Origin: Candidatus Melainabacteria bacterium
GTDB lineage: Bacteria > Cyanobacteriota > Vampirovibrionia > Gastranaerophilales > Gastranaerophilaceae
DNA: 64,000 nucleotides
Assembly: GCA_003258735.1 (NCBI GenBank)
Contig: QHME01000002.1
Coordinates: 62,001-126,000 of the forward strand
Direction of reading: 5' to 3'
The notes under the pieces are model-generated. The model had not been told where the DNA came from. It was given only the letters and a program-made list of their open reading frames with translations, and searched no databases. The number at the start of each line of letters is the position of its first letter. The stretch's first letter is position 1. Made by a program: the position numbers and the translations under genes. Of this stretch, positions 7,591 to 17,341 are shown one piece after another.

Positions 7591-7893
7591 TTATTTCTTA
7601 AAAACTATTAATGTTCTAAACTTGTTGTACATTGAATTCCATGGAGCAAATTCTGCATATTTTTCGGCATCCAAATCTGATTTCATACTTGAGGTAAATT
7701 TGTCCATTTGATTGTTTTCAACATCAACAACCTTGTATGAAGAATTAAATGTCGCATTTGCTTTTAAATTTTTCAAATATTCATTATTTTTGGCAACTTT
7801 TTTAAGTTTGCGTGCAGAATTCCACCACTCAGGTGTCCTGTAGACATTGTCACCTACTTGGAGTTTGCTTATTACAGCATCTAATCTTGGCAT
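7591..7893 (-). CDS. Small unknown protein, 100 aa
   Basis: I do not recognise the family. The protein is basic and hydrophilic, with helical segments (VYRTPEWWNSARKLKKVAKN at about 18-37) and an ending with aromatic and basic residues. No export signal is seen. It starts 15 bases after the stop of asd and precedes another small unknown gene by 16 bases, so asd and both small genes may share a transcript. Context gives no functional clue. Confidence 0.62.
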   Translation of the reverse strand: MPRLDAVISKLQVGDNVYRTPEWWNSARKLKKVAKNNEYLKNLKANATFNSSYKVVDVENNQMDKFTSSMKSDLDAEKYAEFAPWNSMYNKFRTLIVFKK

Positions 7894-7908
7894 AGTGTTT
7901 TCTTCTTT

Positions 7909-8931
7909 CTAGTATAGTCCCATTTCTATAACTTTTTTACATATTCTTACTGTGTTGAGGGCTGCACCGATTCTAAGGTTATCCGCAACACACCACAAAG
8001 AAATTCCATTATCAAAAGCCAAATTCTTTCTGATACGACCAACAAATACAGGGTCTACACCAGATGCATCACGTGTTGTAGGATATTCAAAGTTATCAGG
8101 ATTGTCAATAACTTTTAATCCGAAAGAATTTGTTAGAATTTCTCTTACTTCATTTGGGGTAACAGGCTTTTCAAACTCAATATCAACAGCCTCTGAGTGA
8201 CCGTTATAAACAGGAACACGAGCTGCTGTACACGAAATCGGTAAATCCTGCGGAAGGTGTAAAATCTTTTTAGTTTCGTTTACAACTTTCATTTCTTCTT
8301 TTGTGTAACCATTGTCGCAAAATACATCAATTTGCGGAATTACGTTAAACGAGATAGGTTTTTTAAAAGCTTCATTTTCAAAATCTTCACCTGCTAAAGT
8401 TGCTTTTGTATTAGCAGTTAATTCATTGATTGCCTTTAATCCTGCTCCAGAAACTGCTTGGTATGTAGAAACCAAAAGTTTTTTAATACCAAATTTGTCA
8501 TGTAATGGTTTTAACACAAGCATCAATTGAGATGTTGAACAGTTAGGATTTGCAATAATTCCTTTGTGCTTTTTCAAATCTTCATCATTTACATAAGCAA
8601 TAACAAGAGGAACATCTGGTTCCATTCTGAAAGCAGAAGAATTGTCAATCAAGACTCCTCCTCTTTTTACAATTTCAGGAGCGAATTTTTGAGAAGTTGA
8701 ACCGCCTGCTGATGCCAATACGATATTTACTCCGTCAAAACTTTCAGGTTTAGCTTCTTCTACGGTGTATTCTTTGCCTTGAAATTCGATTTTCGTACCT
8801 GCGCTCTTTGCACTAGATAAAAATTTAATCGTATTAAAATCAACTTTCAATTCATCAATAATTTTTGTAATTTCTCTACCTACAACACCTGTAGCGCCTA
8901 AAACTGCAATATTTGCTTTCTCTTTTGACAT
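7909..8931 (-). CDS. asd: Aspartate-semialdehyde dehydrogenase
   Basis: Asd reduces aspartyl phosphate to the semialdehyde, the branch point to lysine, diaminopimelate, threonine and methionine. The 340-residue protein has an NADP-binding GATGVVGRE (12-20), the catalytic Cys131 in NPNCSTSQL, STYQAVSGAG (about 150-160) and the C-terminal VADNLRIGAALN. Length is normal. It is needed here for diaminopimelate in peptidoglycan. It heads a likely short operon with two small unknown genes. Confidence 0.96.
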   Translation of the reverse strand: MSKEKANIAVLGATGVVGREITKIIDELKVDFNTIKFLSSAKSAGTKIEFQGKEYTVEEAKPESFDGVNIVLASAGGSTSQKFAPEIVKRGGVLIDNSSAFRMEPDVPLVIAYVNDEDLKKHKGIIANPNCSTSQLMLVLKPLHDKFGIKKLLVSTYQAVSGAGLKAINELTANTKATLAGEDFENEAFKKPISFNVIPQIDVFCDNGYTKEEMKVVNETKKILHLPQDLPISCTAARVPVYNGHSEAVDIEFEKPVTPNEVREILTNSFGLKVIDNPDNFEYPTTRDASGVDPVFVGRIRKNLAFDNGISLWCVADNLRIGAALNTVRICKKVIEMGLY

Positions 8932-9033
8932 ATTTTACTTTTCCTTTCCCAGTGTATAGATTAAAGTATACTACAAGAATAATACGGAAACACTTGCAAA
9001 TACGCAAAATTAATAAGAGTTTACAATTGGTAA

Positions 9034-12000
9034 TTAATCATCTTTAATCCAACGGAAACTTTTTACATAATTGCTACCGTTGATATCACCATAAATTTCT
9101 GACTTGAATACTCTTAAAGTATTATTTTTATTAAAGTTTGGAATTTTGTTAATATTACTCGTTGACTTTGGATTAATTTCATTAATATTAATCCCCGGAA
9201 TTGTATTAAACAATGTATTAAGGGATGTATTTGCAATTCTGCCAAGCAAAGTGGAGAAGTTTTTAGACAAACTGCCATAAACTTCCATATCAGCAACAAG
9301 TGTAGAGATATTGTAACTACCAGTCATATAAATATTCAAATCTTCTCCGCTTGAATATACATTAATATTATCAGCTATACCGTCTTTTACGTGAATATCA
9401 CCGCTGATACTTTTAAAATTACCAGTTTTTAACGGTGTAATAAGATCAATAATTCCATTAATTGATAGACCTGTCACCCCGCCTGTGATAAGGTTTCCTG
9501 CTTTTAACAAATATTCTAATGAACCCAGTTTTGGCATTCTACCATCTGTAACTTTGAAACTACCATCACCTGATAAAGTATTCACACAATCAACACTAGA
9601 TAAACCTGTACATGCAACATTTAAATTTCCTGTAACAGTTCCATACATTTGCCCCGGCATATCAAAGAAGTTTTCACCAATGATTTGCGCATCTGCATTA
9701 TTTATTTGCATTTCGCCTTTACCTTTAAAGTCTTTCAAATCATAATTTATATTACCGTTCACCTGTCCTTTTGCAATATTAAATTCAAAATTATCAATAT
9801 TAAGATTTTGATTTGAATCCAAAGTCAAATGAGATTTAAAATCCGTTGCGGCTGCTTTTTTAATTAATACGTTATTGGCAACAATTTGAGCATTTTTTAT
9901 AACAAGATTTTCTGTTGGCATTTCAATAGTATTATTTTTCAACTTATTAACTCTTGTATTATCAGCATCTAAATCATCCAAGGCTTTTGAAATGACGTTC
10001 AAATTTAATTCATCCATATTTACATTGAAGTCTTCAACAACAACCGGTAAAGTTGGTTTGTTTACAATTTTTGCATCCATCAAAATATCATTTGTAAGCA
10101 CAACCGCCTTTGATGTCGCATAGATAAAATCTTTTTTGAAATCTACATTGATATCTCTAACTGTTGAATCAAGCAATGGAATATCAACACTTTTTATATT
10201 TAAGTCACCTAAAATATATGGAGCTAAAGAAGTGCCATTGATAACCATATTGGTTGTAAATACACCTTGCTTAATAGTTGGTTTTTTAAATAAAACATTG
10301 AAAATTTTCGCATTTGTCGGATTATCTGTCTTTATTTTGAAATTTTTAAATCCTAAAACATTATTTTTTAACAATGACACTTCACCTGATGCGCTAAGCT
10401 GATTTTGAACAGATTTCTTGCGATTTTGAGAAGTTATTGTTTGATTATATTTCAGAGAATTAATTTTTACTTTATTTGGATAAAGCACAACATCTGAAAC
10501 CACAGAAACTGGGTTGGTTGTGATTCCATCAGAATTTATCGTTCCTGTAGGCGCACCTGCTAATGTCGCCCCCATATAATAGATTGAAGAATTTTCACCC
10601 AAATTCAAATTTGATTTAGCATTTAGAGCGTTTAATGTTCCATTTAATTTGGTGTAGAAATTTATATCACCTTTTGCTTTTACAGGATAAACAGATTTTG
10701 AATTAAACAACCTGTCAAAAAATATTTGAGTAAGTTTCGCACTAACGGATAAATTTAAGTTTGGATTTTTGTCTATATTTGTAATTTTACCATTTACAAA
10801 GACAGGCATTGAGCTTACCCTTGAATTAATTTTATCAAGATATAAAACATTTCCACGCATATTAGCATTACCGCTCAAGACTCTGACAATTGCACCAAGG
10901 GGTTTATAGACAAAAGATGTATCTTTTAAATTTGTATTAGCGTAGACTAAATTATTTTTTATTGAGCCACTAATATCAATTGTACCTTTGAAATCCGAAA
11001 TATTCTCGATTTGGGATTCCAAGTCTTTTGGTAATTTAATTTGATTTTTTATTGATTCAATTACACTGATATCAAAGTTTTTGAAATTAAATACAGCATT
11101 AGAAATATTCAAATCTTCTTTGTCCAAATCTTTAGCGACAAAACTCAAAGTATAGGGATTATTGTTGAATAGACCGTTCAAATTTGACGTTGATAGATTG
11201 CCGTTTTTGATAGTAAATTTACCACCATTAAGTTTTATCGGATTTTGACTATTCATGTTAGAAATAAAATTACCATCAACTTTCAGCCTGTTATAATCAA
11301 TTACACCAGAGTCAGCAGGCCCTTTGTACACTGCATTGAAACTTACATCAATATTACCAACTTCTTTTTTGTATGGTAAAACCATATCTGGATGTAGGGC
11401 ATCAAATATATTATTTAGCGTAAATCTGTCAGAAAAAGCTTTTAAATCGATTTCAGCAGTTGTCCCTGTACCTTTTACATGAACTTTTGAATTTCTCAAA
11501 TAACCAGTTACATCATAATCTGAATCATACTGATCGAAATTCACAACACCATTTATTTTTGTGAATGGAAGATAGGTATCTTGCATTACGGTTTTTGCGT
11601 TGTGGAAAGTTATTGTGCCTTTTGAAAATAAATCTTGATTAAAAACAACTTCTTCAGCATTTTTTGCTGTGCCATAAATTTGTAAGAAAATATCAGCCGT
11701 ACCTTCAGGATTAGTAAAAGGTTTTACAACTTTTTGAACATCAATAAGTAGTGGAGATGAATTGATAACCTTGATTAGTTTTTTGATATCTTGCCCTTTT
11801 GATGTCACATAGACATTCAATTTACCCAAAACCGAACAATCACCTTTAATTTCAACAGGTTTTCCGTTTATATATGCCTGATAACTGCGGAAAGTTGTTT
11901 TGGTATTATTAAACACAACTTCACCTGCGCCGTTATTTAAGGTCAAATTGTGAATTTCATTAAATGATGCTGTAACATTGCGAAAATTAATTTTACCCCA

Positions 12001-13533
12001 AATATGCGGATCAACTTTTTTGCCTGCAGAACGCAAGTCGATATTTCCGATTCCTGCAATTTTCATAATCGGAACAGGGCCCAGTTGAAATTTTAAAATT
12101 TCATGTAATGGATTTAGAATTTCTTGCGCCGGTTCTAAACTTACTGAATCCGTACTTTGTATATTTAATTCAGAATATTTTGAGCCATCAATCAAAACCA
12201 TTCCATTAACATCTACGCTTTGGTTTGGAGATGTCGGAACAAAGACATCAAGTTTCATTTTTTTGCCCAAAAACTTGAGCTTAATATCTGCATTTGCAGG
12301 AGCACCTTTCATTGGATGAATCAGGTATGCATCCCACATTTTCACATCACCTGTAACATCTGGACGATTGCCATGCCCTTTAAATCTGACTTTACCTTCA
12401 CCATTTCCGTAAAAGATATATTTTTTCAGCTTATAAAGGTTAAAATCCGGAAGTAAAGTTTCACTTCCAGGAAGAATCGCTACAACATCCTCAAGTCTTG
12501 TGTTTTTAACTTGAGCTACAATATCATAGTGAATATTTTTTGAACCGAGATAAAGTAATTTCCCATCAACTGAGGCATGAATCCTTGCTGATTCAAGCGT
12601 TGTATCATCTAAAAATATACCATTATCAATTGTGTTAAAGTTTAGTTTTGCAACAAGATTATCTTTTGAAATAACAGACGAAGCCTTATCTTTGCCGCAA
12701 ACTGCAAGATTTTTTGTTGATATTTTAGTTCTAATTTTTTTGTGACCAAATTTGTCAGGTTTTGTAATTGCATCTATGCTTACAATACCTGACAAAGATG
12801 TAATTTTACCTTTTGAAAGAACTTTTACATATTCTGAAATTGAAGAAATATCAAAGTTATCAATATTTGCATTGAGCCTTAACTTATCTTCTGACAATTT
12901 GTCCAATGGCAAATTTATCTCAATATCAGCAAATATATCAGTTTTCTTTCCTCCAACATCAAGATTTCCTTTTGTCGCAAATCTGGCATGTTTATGTTGT
13001 ACGTACTTACCATGACTAAAATATTCACCGGAGAGAACAACTTTTTGCGAATTTTTCTTATCATCAAGCTTGATATTATATTCTCCAAGTGCTAAATTCA
13101 TCTTTGATAAAGTAAATTGACTATTTTGTTGAGGAGCTTTTAGCGGATATTGCCCTAGCAAAAATTTTGAATCCTTTGTAAATACAAAGTTCACATCTTC
13201 TTTTGTAGCTGAAAAGTTTGAAATTTCAATATTTTTGCGAATTAGCGGAAACAATTTTAGTTTAAGTTTTGGATTATCTATTGATAAAGCTTTTGAGCCA
13301 TCATCATTCAATACAGATATGTTATCAGTTTTTACCCAAACAGATGGGAACAACCCCATAGATAACTCAGGTGAACCGATATCAACTCTAAAACCGGAAT
13401 TTTCAAAAATTGTTTTTTCAATAAAAGATTTATGAGCTTTTATGTTCACAACAGCAGGAATTCCCCACGTATATAATCCGCAGGTTACGGTCAAAAGACC
13501 TAAAGTTGTTACAATTTTCCACTTTTTGCTCAT
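9034..13533 (-). CDS. AsmA/TamB-like very large envelope protein, 1499 aa
   Basis: A single N-terminal membrane anchor (about 4-27: KWKIVTTLGLLTVTCGLYTW) is followed by an AsmA-like start (ENSGFRVDIGSPELSMGLFP, residues about 44-64) and some 1400 residues of short amphipathic beta-strands. Segments such as GKINFRNVTA, GTITFHNAKT and GDINFYTKLN recur, and the end contains GTVTGNLNVACTG and LSGDGSFKVTDGRMPKLG, as in AsmA-like C-terminal domains. The AsmA/TamB/YhdP superfamily forms long grooves that span the periplasm and are thought to carry phospholipids to the outer membrane or assist outer-membrane protein insertion. Which subgroup this belongs to cannot be set by eye. The rubrerythrin gene lies upstream on the same strand with a 58-base gap. 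Confidence 0.83.
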   Translation of the reverse strand: MSKKWKIVTTLGLLTVTCGLYTWGIPAVVNIKAHKSFIEKTIFENSGFRVDIGSPELSMGLFPSVWVKTDNISVLNDDGSKALSIDNPKLKLKLFPLIRKNIEISNFSATKEDVNFVFTKDSKFLLGQYPLKAPQQNSQFTLSKMNLALGEYNIKLDDKKNSQKVVLSGEYFSHGKYVQHKHARFATKGNLDVGGKKTDIFADIEINLPLDKLSEDKLRLNANIDNFDISSISEYVKVLSKGKITSLSGIVSIDAITKPDKFGHKKIRTKISTKNLAVCGKDKASSVISKDNLVAKLNFNTIDNGIFLDDTTLESARIHASVDGKLLYLGSKNIHYDIVAQVKNTRLEDVVAILPGSETLLPDFNLYKLKKYIFYGNGEGKVRFKGHGNRPDVTGDVKMWDAYLIHPMKGAPANADIKLKFLGKKMKLDVFVPTSPNQSVDVNGMVLIDGSKYSELNIQSTDSVSLEPAQEILNPLHEILKFQLGPVPIMKIAGIGNIDLRSAGKKVDPHIWGKINFRNVTASFNEIHNLTLNNGAGEVVFNNTKTTFRSYQAYINGKPVEIKGDCSVLGKLNVYVTSKGQDIKKLIKVINSSPLLIDVQKVVKPFTNPEGTADIFLQIYGTAKNAEEVVFNQDLFSKGTITFHNAKTVMQDTYLPFTKINGVVNFDQYDSDYDVTGYLRNSKVHVKGTGTTAEIDLKAFSDRFTLNNIFDALHPDMVLPYKKEVGNIDVSFNAVYKGPADSGVIDYNRLKVDGNFISNMNSQNPIKLNGGKFTIKNGNLSTSNLNGLFNNNPYTLSFVAKDLDKEDLNISNAVFNFKNFDISVIESIKNQIKLPKDLESQIENISDFKGTIDISGSIKNNLVYANTNLKDTSFVYKPLGAIVRVLSGNANMRGNVLYLDKINSRVSSMPVFVNGKITNIDKNPNLNLSVSAKLTQIFFDRLFNSKSVYPVKAKGDINFYTKLNGTLNALNAKSNLNLGENSSIYYMGATLAGAPTGTINSDGITTNPVSVVSDVVLYPNKVKINSLKYNQTITSQNRKKSVQNQLSASGEVSLLKNNVLGFKNFKIKTDNPTNAKIFNVLFKKPTIKQGVFTTNMVINGTSLAPYILGDLNIKSVDIPLLDSTVRDINVDFKKDFIYATSKAVVLTNDILMDAKIVNKPTLPVVVEDFNVNMDELNLNVISKALDDLDADNTRVNKLKNNTIEMPTENLVIKNAQIVANNVLIKKAAATDFKSHLTLDSNQNLNIDNFEFNIAKGQVNGNINYDLKDFKGKGEMQINNADAQIIGENFFDMPGQMYGTVTGNLNVACTGLSSVDCVNTLSGDGSFKVTDGRMPKLGSLEYLLKAGNLITGGVTGLSINGIIDLITPLKTGNFKSISGDIHVKDGIADNINVYSSGEDLNIYMTGSYNISTLVADMEVYGSLSKNFSTLLGRIANTSLNTLFNTIPGININEINPKSTSNINKIPNFNKNNTLRVFKSEIYGDINGSNYVKSFRWIKDD

Positions 13534-13591
13534 ATTACAAATATTATATTATAATATGCTCAATAAGTACATAAAAATTACTCCTCCAAAT

Positions 13592-14170
13592 CTAGTATTT
13601 TTCACACAAAAGTTGAAAATATCCTTGAGGATGCAAACAATTCGGACAGTGTTCAGGCGCACTTTTGCCCCTATGAACATAACCACATTTTCGACAAATC
13701 CACATTTCTTCTGAATTTTTCGAAAAAAGAGTTCCTTCTTTTAAGTTTTTTAACAATTCTTTATAGCGCTTTGCATGATGTTCTTCGGAATTTCTTACGT
13801 TATGGAATGTATTTGCAATAGCCTCAAACCCTTCATCTTTTGCAATTTGTTCAGCCTCTTTATAAAGTACATCAAATTCTTCTGTCTCGCCCGAAATTGC
13901 GCTAATTAAGTTATCTTCCGTAGTACCGATTTCGTAAGGATAAAATGCATCGACATGTCCTAGAGGATTGTTTGCCAAATGCTTATAAAAAAGTTTCGCA
14001 TGTTCAAGTTCATTTTCGGAAGTTGATAAAAATATTTCCGCAATTTGCTCATATCCTTCATCTTTAGCTATTTTTGAATAATATGTGTATCTGTTGCGGG
14101 CTTGAGCTTCACCAGCAAAAGAGTTAATTAAATTTTGTTCGGTTTTTGTTCCTTTTAGTTTTTTATTCAT
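13592..14170 (-). CDS. rbr: Rubrerythrin
   Basis: A non-haem di-iron protein that reduces hydrogen peroxide in anaerobes. The four-helix bundle carries the Glu/His ligand motifs: FAGEAQARNRYTYYSKIA near the N-terminus, ENELEHAK, and EEHHAKRY. A C-terminal rubredoxin domain has two Cys pairs (CRKCGY and CPNCLH) for one iron. The start is set at 14170 because GGAGGAAATT directly precedes this ATG; the longer reading from 14185 would overlap the ribosome site. It suggests a strict anaerobe that meets occasional oxygen. It is divergent from the small gene at 14335. Confidence 0.95.
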   Translation of the reverse strand: MNKKLKGTKTEQNLINSFAGEAQARNRYTYYSKIAKDEGYEQIAEIFLSTSENELEHAKLFYKHLANNPLGHVDAFYPYEIGTTEDNLISAISGETEEFDVLYKEAEQIAKDEGFEAIANTFHNVRNSEEHHAKRYKELLKNLKEGTLFSKNSEEMWICRKCGYVHRGKSAPEHCPNCLHPQGYFQLLCEKY

Positions 14171-14334
14171 AATTTCCTCCATCAAAAAAATACTAAATTT
14201 AAATAGGACAAATCACAATCAGATGGCGGACTAGTTTGATAGGGGAATATAATTTTCTAACAATAAAGCTTTTTGGGGATTATTTTGGAATAAACATCGT
14301 GAACAATAAAATTGTTATGATAGTTAGGAAAATT

Positions 14335-14502
14335 ATGGCAGATTTATTGACTTATACAAAGCAAATTGCTCAAAAAATTGCATATTATGATGCAATTATC
14401 GACTTTACAGAAGAAAGTCATTGGTTCAATCCGTTTTACAAACAACCGGATGTTACTGTTGTTTGGATAGAAAACCCAAACCAAGATGAATGGGATTATT
14501 AA
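14335..14502 (+). CDS. Small unknown protein, 55 aa
   Basis: A 55-residue acidic protein (MADLLTYTKQIAQKIAYYDA start) rich in aromatic residues, with WFNPFYKQPDVTVVWIENP near the end. AGGAAAATT precedes the ATG at 14335 and decides the start; a longer reading from 14236 has no ribosome site. No export signal or known family. It lies 40 bases before spmA and may be in the same unit. Confidence 0.55.
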   Translation: MADLLTYTKQIAQKIAYYDAIIDFTEESHWFNPFYKQPDVTVVWIENPNQDEWDY

Positions 14503-14542
14503 AACTTTTGACAGCCAAAACCTTTGATGTCATAATCGGTTT

Positions 14543-15160
14543 ATGAATTATATTTTCTATTTTTTAGTAGTTGTTTCAATAATAATTGGGGCAATTAATG
14601 GCAAACTTCAAGATGTCGTTAATGCGATTATGTCAGGTGCGGAATTATCCGTAAAAATTGCCTTTTCTCTAATTGGAATAATGGCATTCTGGCTTGGAAT
14701 TATGCGTATTGCTGAAAAATCAGGAATAATTGAATGGATTTCAAAGATATTACGACCGATTACAAAAGTTTTATTTAATGAATTAAAACCGAATTCACCT
14801 GCAATTGGAGATATTGCAATGAATTTCACCGCAAACGCTTTTGGACTTGCTAATGCGGCAACTCCTTTTGGAATTCGCGCAATGGAACAACTCCAAAACG
14901 AAAATCCAGACAAAAAATCCGCTTCAAATTCAATGTGCTTGTTTTTGGGAATGAACACCGCAGGTTTTCAAATTATCCCAACAACAGTTATTGCGGTACT
15001 TGTTGGAATTGGATATAAAAATCCTACAGAAATCATTGCACCGACTTTTATTGTAACACTGATTGCTTTCACATCAGCAATTATAATGGCAAAATTAGGA
15101 CAATACTTTTCAAACAAATTTCAAAAAGTTAAGGAGGCAGTAAATGACAAAGCTTCTTAA
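14543..15160 (+). CDS. spmA: Spore maturation protein A-like membrane protein
   Basis: A 205-residue membrane protein with about five hydrophobic segments and the nucleoside-recognition (Gate) domain layout of SpmA: NGKLQDVVNAIMSGAELSVK, FWLGIMRIAEKSGI, GDIAMNFTANAFGLANAATP and MNTAGFQIIPTTVIAV are characteristic. In Bacillus SpmA and SpmB affect spore core dehydration, but the pair is common in non-sporulating bacteria, where its transport role is unknown. No sporulation gene is seen here, so the name indicates family only. The 3' end overlaps spmB by 17 bases. Confidence 0.9.
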   Translation: MNYIFYFLVVVSIIIGAINGKLQDVVNAIMSGAELSVKIAFSLIGIMAFWLGIMRIAEKSGIIEWISKILRPITKVLFNELKPNSPAIGDIAMNFTANAFGLANAATPFGIRAMEQLQNENPDKKSASNSMCLFLGMNTAGFQIIPTTVIAVLVGIGYKNPTEIIAPTFIVTLIAFTSAIIMAKLGQYFSNKFQKVKEAVNDKAS

Positions 15161-15677
15161 CTTGATTTCACTTTGGGCATTGCCTGTAATATTACTTGTA
15201 ACCTTGACTTGTGCACTTGTAAAAAAAGTTCCGATGTATGAAGAATTTACCGAAGGTGCTAAAGATGGGTTTAAAATTTCAGTTAAAATTATTCCATATT
15301 TAGTAGCTATTATCGTTGGAGTATCTATGCTTAGAGCAAGCGGAGCAATTGAAATGCTTGCAAGCTTTTTAGCTCCTGTTTTGACAAAATTCAATGTTCC
15401 TGCGGATACGTTGCCATTGATGATTGTTCGTTCACTATCTGGTTCAGGTGCTTTAGGCATTTTTTCAGATATTGCACACAACTTAGGACCTGATGCGTAT
15501 GGTACAAAGCTCGCAGCGATTATGCTTGGCAGTAGTGAAACTACATTTTATGTTCTTGCGGTATATTTTGGTGCAGTTGGAATCAAAAAAATAAGATATG
15601 CTTTAATTATCGGTTTACTTGCTGATATTGTCGGAATTATCGTAGCAATTTCGGTGTGTAACCTGATGTTTGCATAG
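15144..15677 (+). CDS. spmB: Spore maturation protein B-like membrane protein
   Basis: SpmB partner of the preceding gene: 177 residues, several membrane segments, with EFTEGAKDGFKISVKIIPYL (about 33-52), RASGAIEML, RSLSGSGALGI and MLGSSETTFYVLAVYFG, all typical of the family. AAGGAGG sits 6 bases before the ATG, inside the end of spmA, so the two are coupled. The two proteins likely form one membrane complex. Its last 41 bases overlap the 3' end of the opposing zinc-ribbon gene. Confidence 0.9.
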   Translation: MTKLLNLISLWALPVILLVTLTCALVKKVPMYEEFTEGAKDGFKISVKIIPYLVAIIVGVSMLRASGAIEMLASFLAPVLTKFNVPADTLPLMIVRSLSGSGALGIFSDIAHNLGPDAYGTKLAAIMLGSSETTFYVLAVYFGAVGIKKIRYALIIGLLADIVGIIVAISVCNLMFA

Positions 15678-16008
15678 CATCAAGCCAGCTTTGAGTGTAT
15701 TCTGTAACCTCGTTTTGAACAATTTCACGTACTACAATTGCGTAATTTATATTTATGCAATCGATTTTTTCAATTTCTTCCACTTTGTAGAGTTTACTTC
15801 CACAATTATGACAATAGCTTTCCTCCGGCACAACTTCACCATTTCTGATTGTTGCTCGCTCTTTTACTCCACAACACCCACAACGTGTAATATACCAATG
15901 ATTTTGCACAAGTTCACCACAGTCAGGACAATAACCGATATCTTCATCCAGTGGAACTTTGTCATGTGTACATTTTTTGTTTAATCCGAATAATTCACTC
16001 CATATCAT
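15637..16008 (-). CDS. Zinc-ribbon protein, 123 aa
   Basis: Unknown function. It has four Cys-containing knuckles: CTHDK (13), CPDCGE (27-32), CGCCGV (43-48) and CHNCGS (66-71), enough for two zinc sites. The C-terminal part (80-123) is hydrophilic and helical. It could bind nucleic acid or act as a chaperone-like metal protein; nothing decides this. The gene is convergent with spmB and shares 41 bases with it, an unusual overlap that suggests the last ten or so codons of both are under shared constraint, or that one 3' end is recent. Confidence 0.65.
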   Translation of the reverse strand: MIWSELFGLNKKCTHDKVPLDEDIGYCPDCGELVQNHWYITRCGCCGVKERATIRNGEVVPEESYCHNCGSKLYKVEEIEKIDCININYAIVVREIVQNEVTEYTQSWLDAMQTSGYTPKLLR

Positions 16009-16097
16009 ACTAATGGTATAAGGATGATTTGTACAAAGTCAATTTTGAATGATGTTAAATTTGTCAGCATAGCAATGCCACTCTACATAAAATAACT

Positions 16098-17333
16098 TTA
16101 CTTAAAAAGCAATTCAAATATGCCTTCTGAATATGTCGGATGTGCAAAGCAAACATCTTTCAATTTTTCTGTTGTAATATCATTTTGCATTGCAATCAAA
16201 ATTTCCTGAACCATTGCAGATGCCTCTTTTGAAACGACATGAGCTCCTACAATTTTTTCATTCTGAGTCAAAATTTTAATAAACCCATCTGTAACTCCGT
16301 CACAATGAGCCTTGCCAAGAGCAGACAAAAGAATCATTGATTTTTTATATGAACCATCTTCTAAATCTTGTTCCCGCTTTCCTACCCACGCAATCTCAGG
16401 TGTTCCATAAACAACACTTGGTACCAAACTTTTCTCAAACGGAACATTTTCAACTTCGTTAATTGCTTGCTTTATGGCATAATGCGCAAGTTGAATTTCT
16501 CCTGCGACATCTCCAATATAGCTAATACCATCTATTTTATCACATTTTATAGGAGTTCTGCCAATTGCAACAAGTATTTTTTCAGGTAGAATTTCTTCAC
16601 CATTTGATAGTATCACTTTTTTATCTTCAATATTTTGAACAGATGTTTCGGTATAAAATTTAATTTTAGATGTTTTAAAAATTCTCTCTACTCTTTTAGA
16701 AACCTCAATATCTGCAAGCGGCAAAAGATGTGACGCAAGTTCCACAACCGTTGTTTGAACTCCAAAATTTGACATAATTCTTGCCCACTCGACACCTATC
16801 GCACCTGAGCCAACAATCAATATGCTTTGTGGAAGTTCTGACAAATTTAAAATATCATCAGATGACAAAATAAACTCGTGGTCAAACTCCAGTCCTTTTA
16901 CAATTTTTGGAGTAGCACCAACGGCACAAATTATTTTGGCACATTCAAAGATTTCTCCATTTGCCTTAATTACATTTTTATCAACAATTTCAGCTTCTGT
17001 AATTACGGTTTTAATTTTAGCATTTTTTAGTGCAAGTTCAATTCCTTTGCGCAACTGAAGTATTGTCTTTTCTTTCTTCTCTTGAACTTTTGAAAAATCT
17101 AATAAAACCTCACCTGTAGAAACTCCATAATCTTGAGCCTTTACTACAGTCTGAAAAACCTCTGAAGAGTGCATAATACTTTTGGTTGGGATACAGCCTT
17201 TATTTAAGCACACTCCGCCTATTTGTTCTTTTTCAAACAAAACAACTTTTTGCCCTAATGATGCAGCATGTAATGCTGCAGTATACCCTGCTGGCCCACC
17301 ACCTATTATGCCCAAATCAAATTTTTCTGTCAT
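16098..17333 (-). CDS. lpdA: Dihydrolipoyl dehydrogenase-like flavoprotein
   Basis: A pyridine nucleotide-disulfide oxidoreductase: FAD motif GIIGGGPAGYTAA (about 7-19), redox-active GGVCLNKGCIPTKS with the CX4C pair, NAD motif SILIVGSGAIGVEWA and the C-terminal HPTYSE with the His-Glu dyad. CLNxGCIP favours lipoamide dehydrogenase over glutathione or mercuric reductase. At 411 residues it is shorter than the usual 460, mostly in the interface region. Start at 17333 is supported by TTAGGAGCAAAA; a longer reading from 17387 would overlap alr. No 2-oxoacid dehydrogenase or glycine cleavage genes lie nearby, so its partner is not known. It follows alr by 8 bases. Confidence 0.86.
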   Translation of the reverse strand: MTEKFDLGIIGGGPAGYTAALHAASLGQKVVLFEKEQIGGVCLNKGCIPTKSIMHSSEVFQTVVKAQDYGVSTGEVLLDFSKVQEKKEKTILQLRKGIELALKNAKIKTVITEAEIVDKNVIKANGEIFECAKIICAVGATPKIVKGLEFDHEFILSSDDILNLSELPQSILIVGSGAIGVEWARIMSNFGVQTTVVELASHLLPLADIEVSKRVERIFKTSKIKFYTETSVQNIEDKKVILSNGEEILPEKILVAIGRTPIKCDKIDGISYIGDVAGEIQLAHYAIKQAINEVENVPFEKSLVPSVVYGTPEIAWVGKREQDLEDGSYKKSMILLSALGKAHCDGVTDGFIKILTQNEKIVGAHVVSKEASAMVQEILIAMQNDITTEKLKDVCFAHPTYSEGIFELLFK

Positions 17334-17341
17334 TTTTGCTC

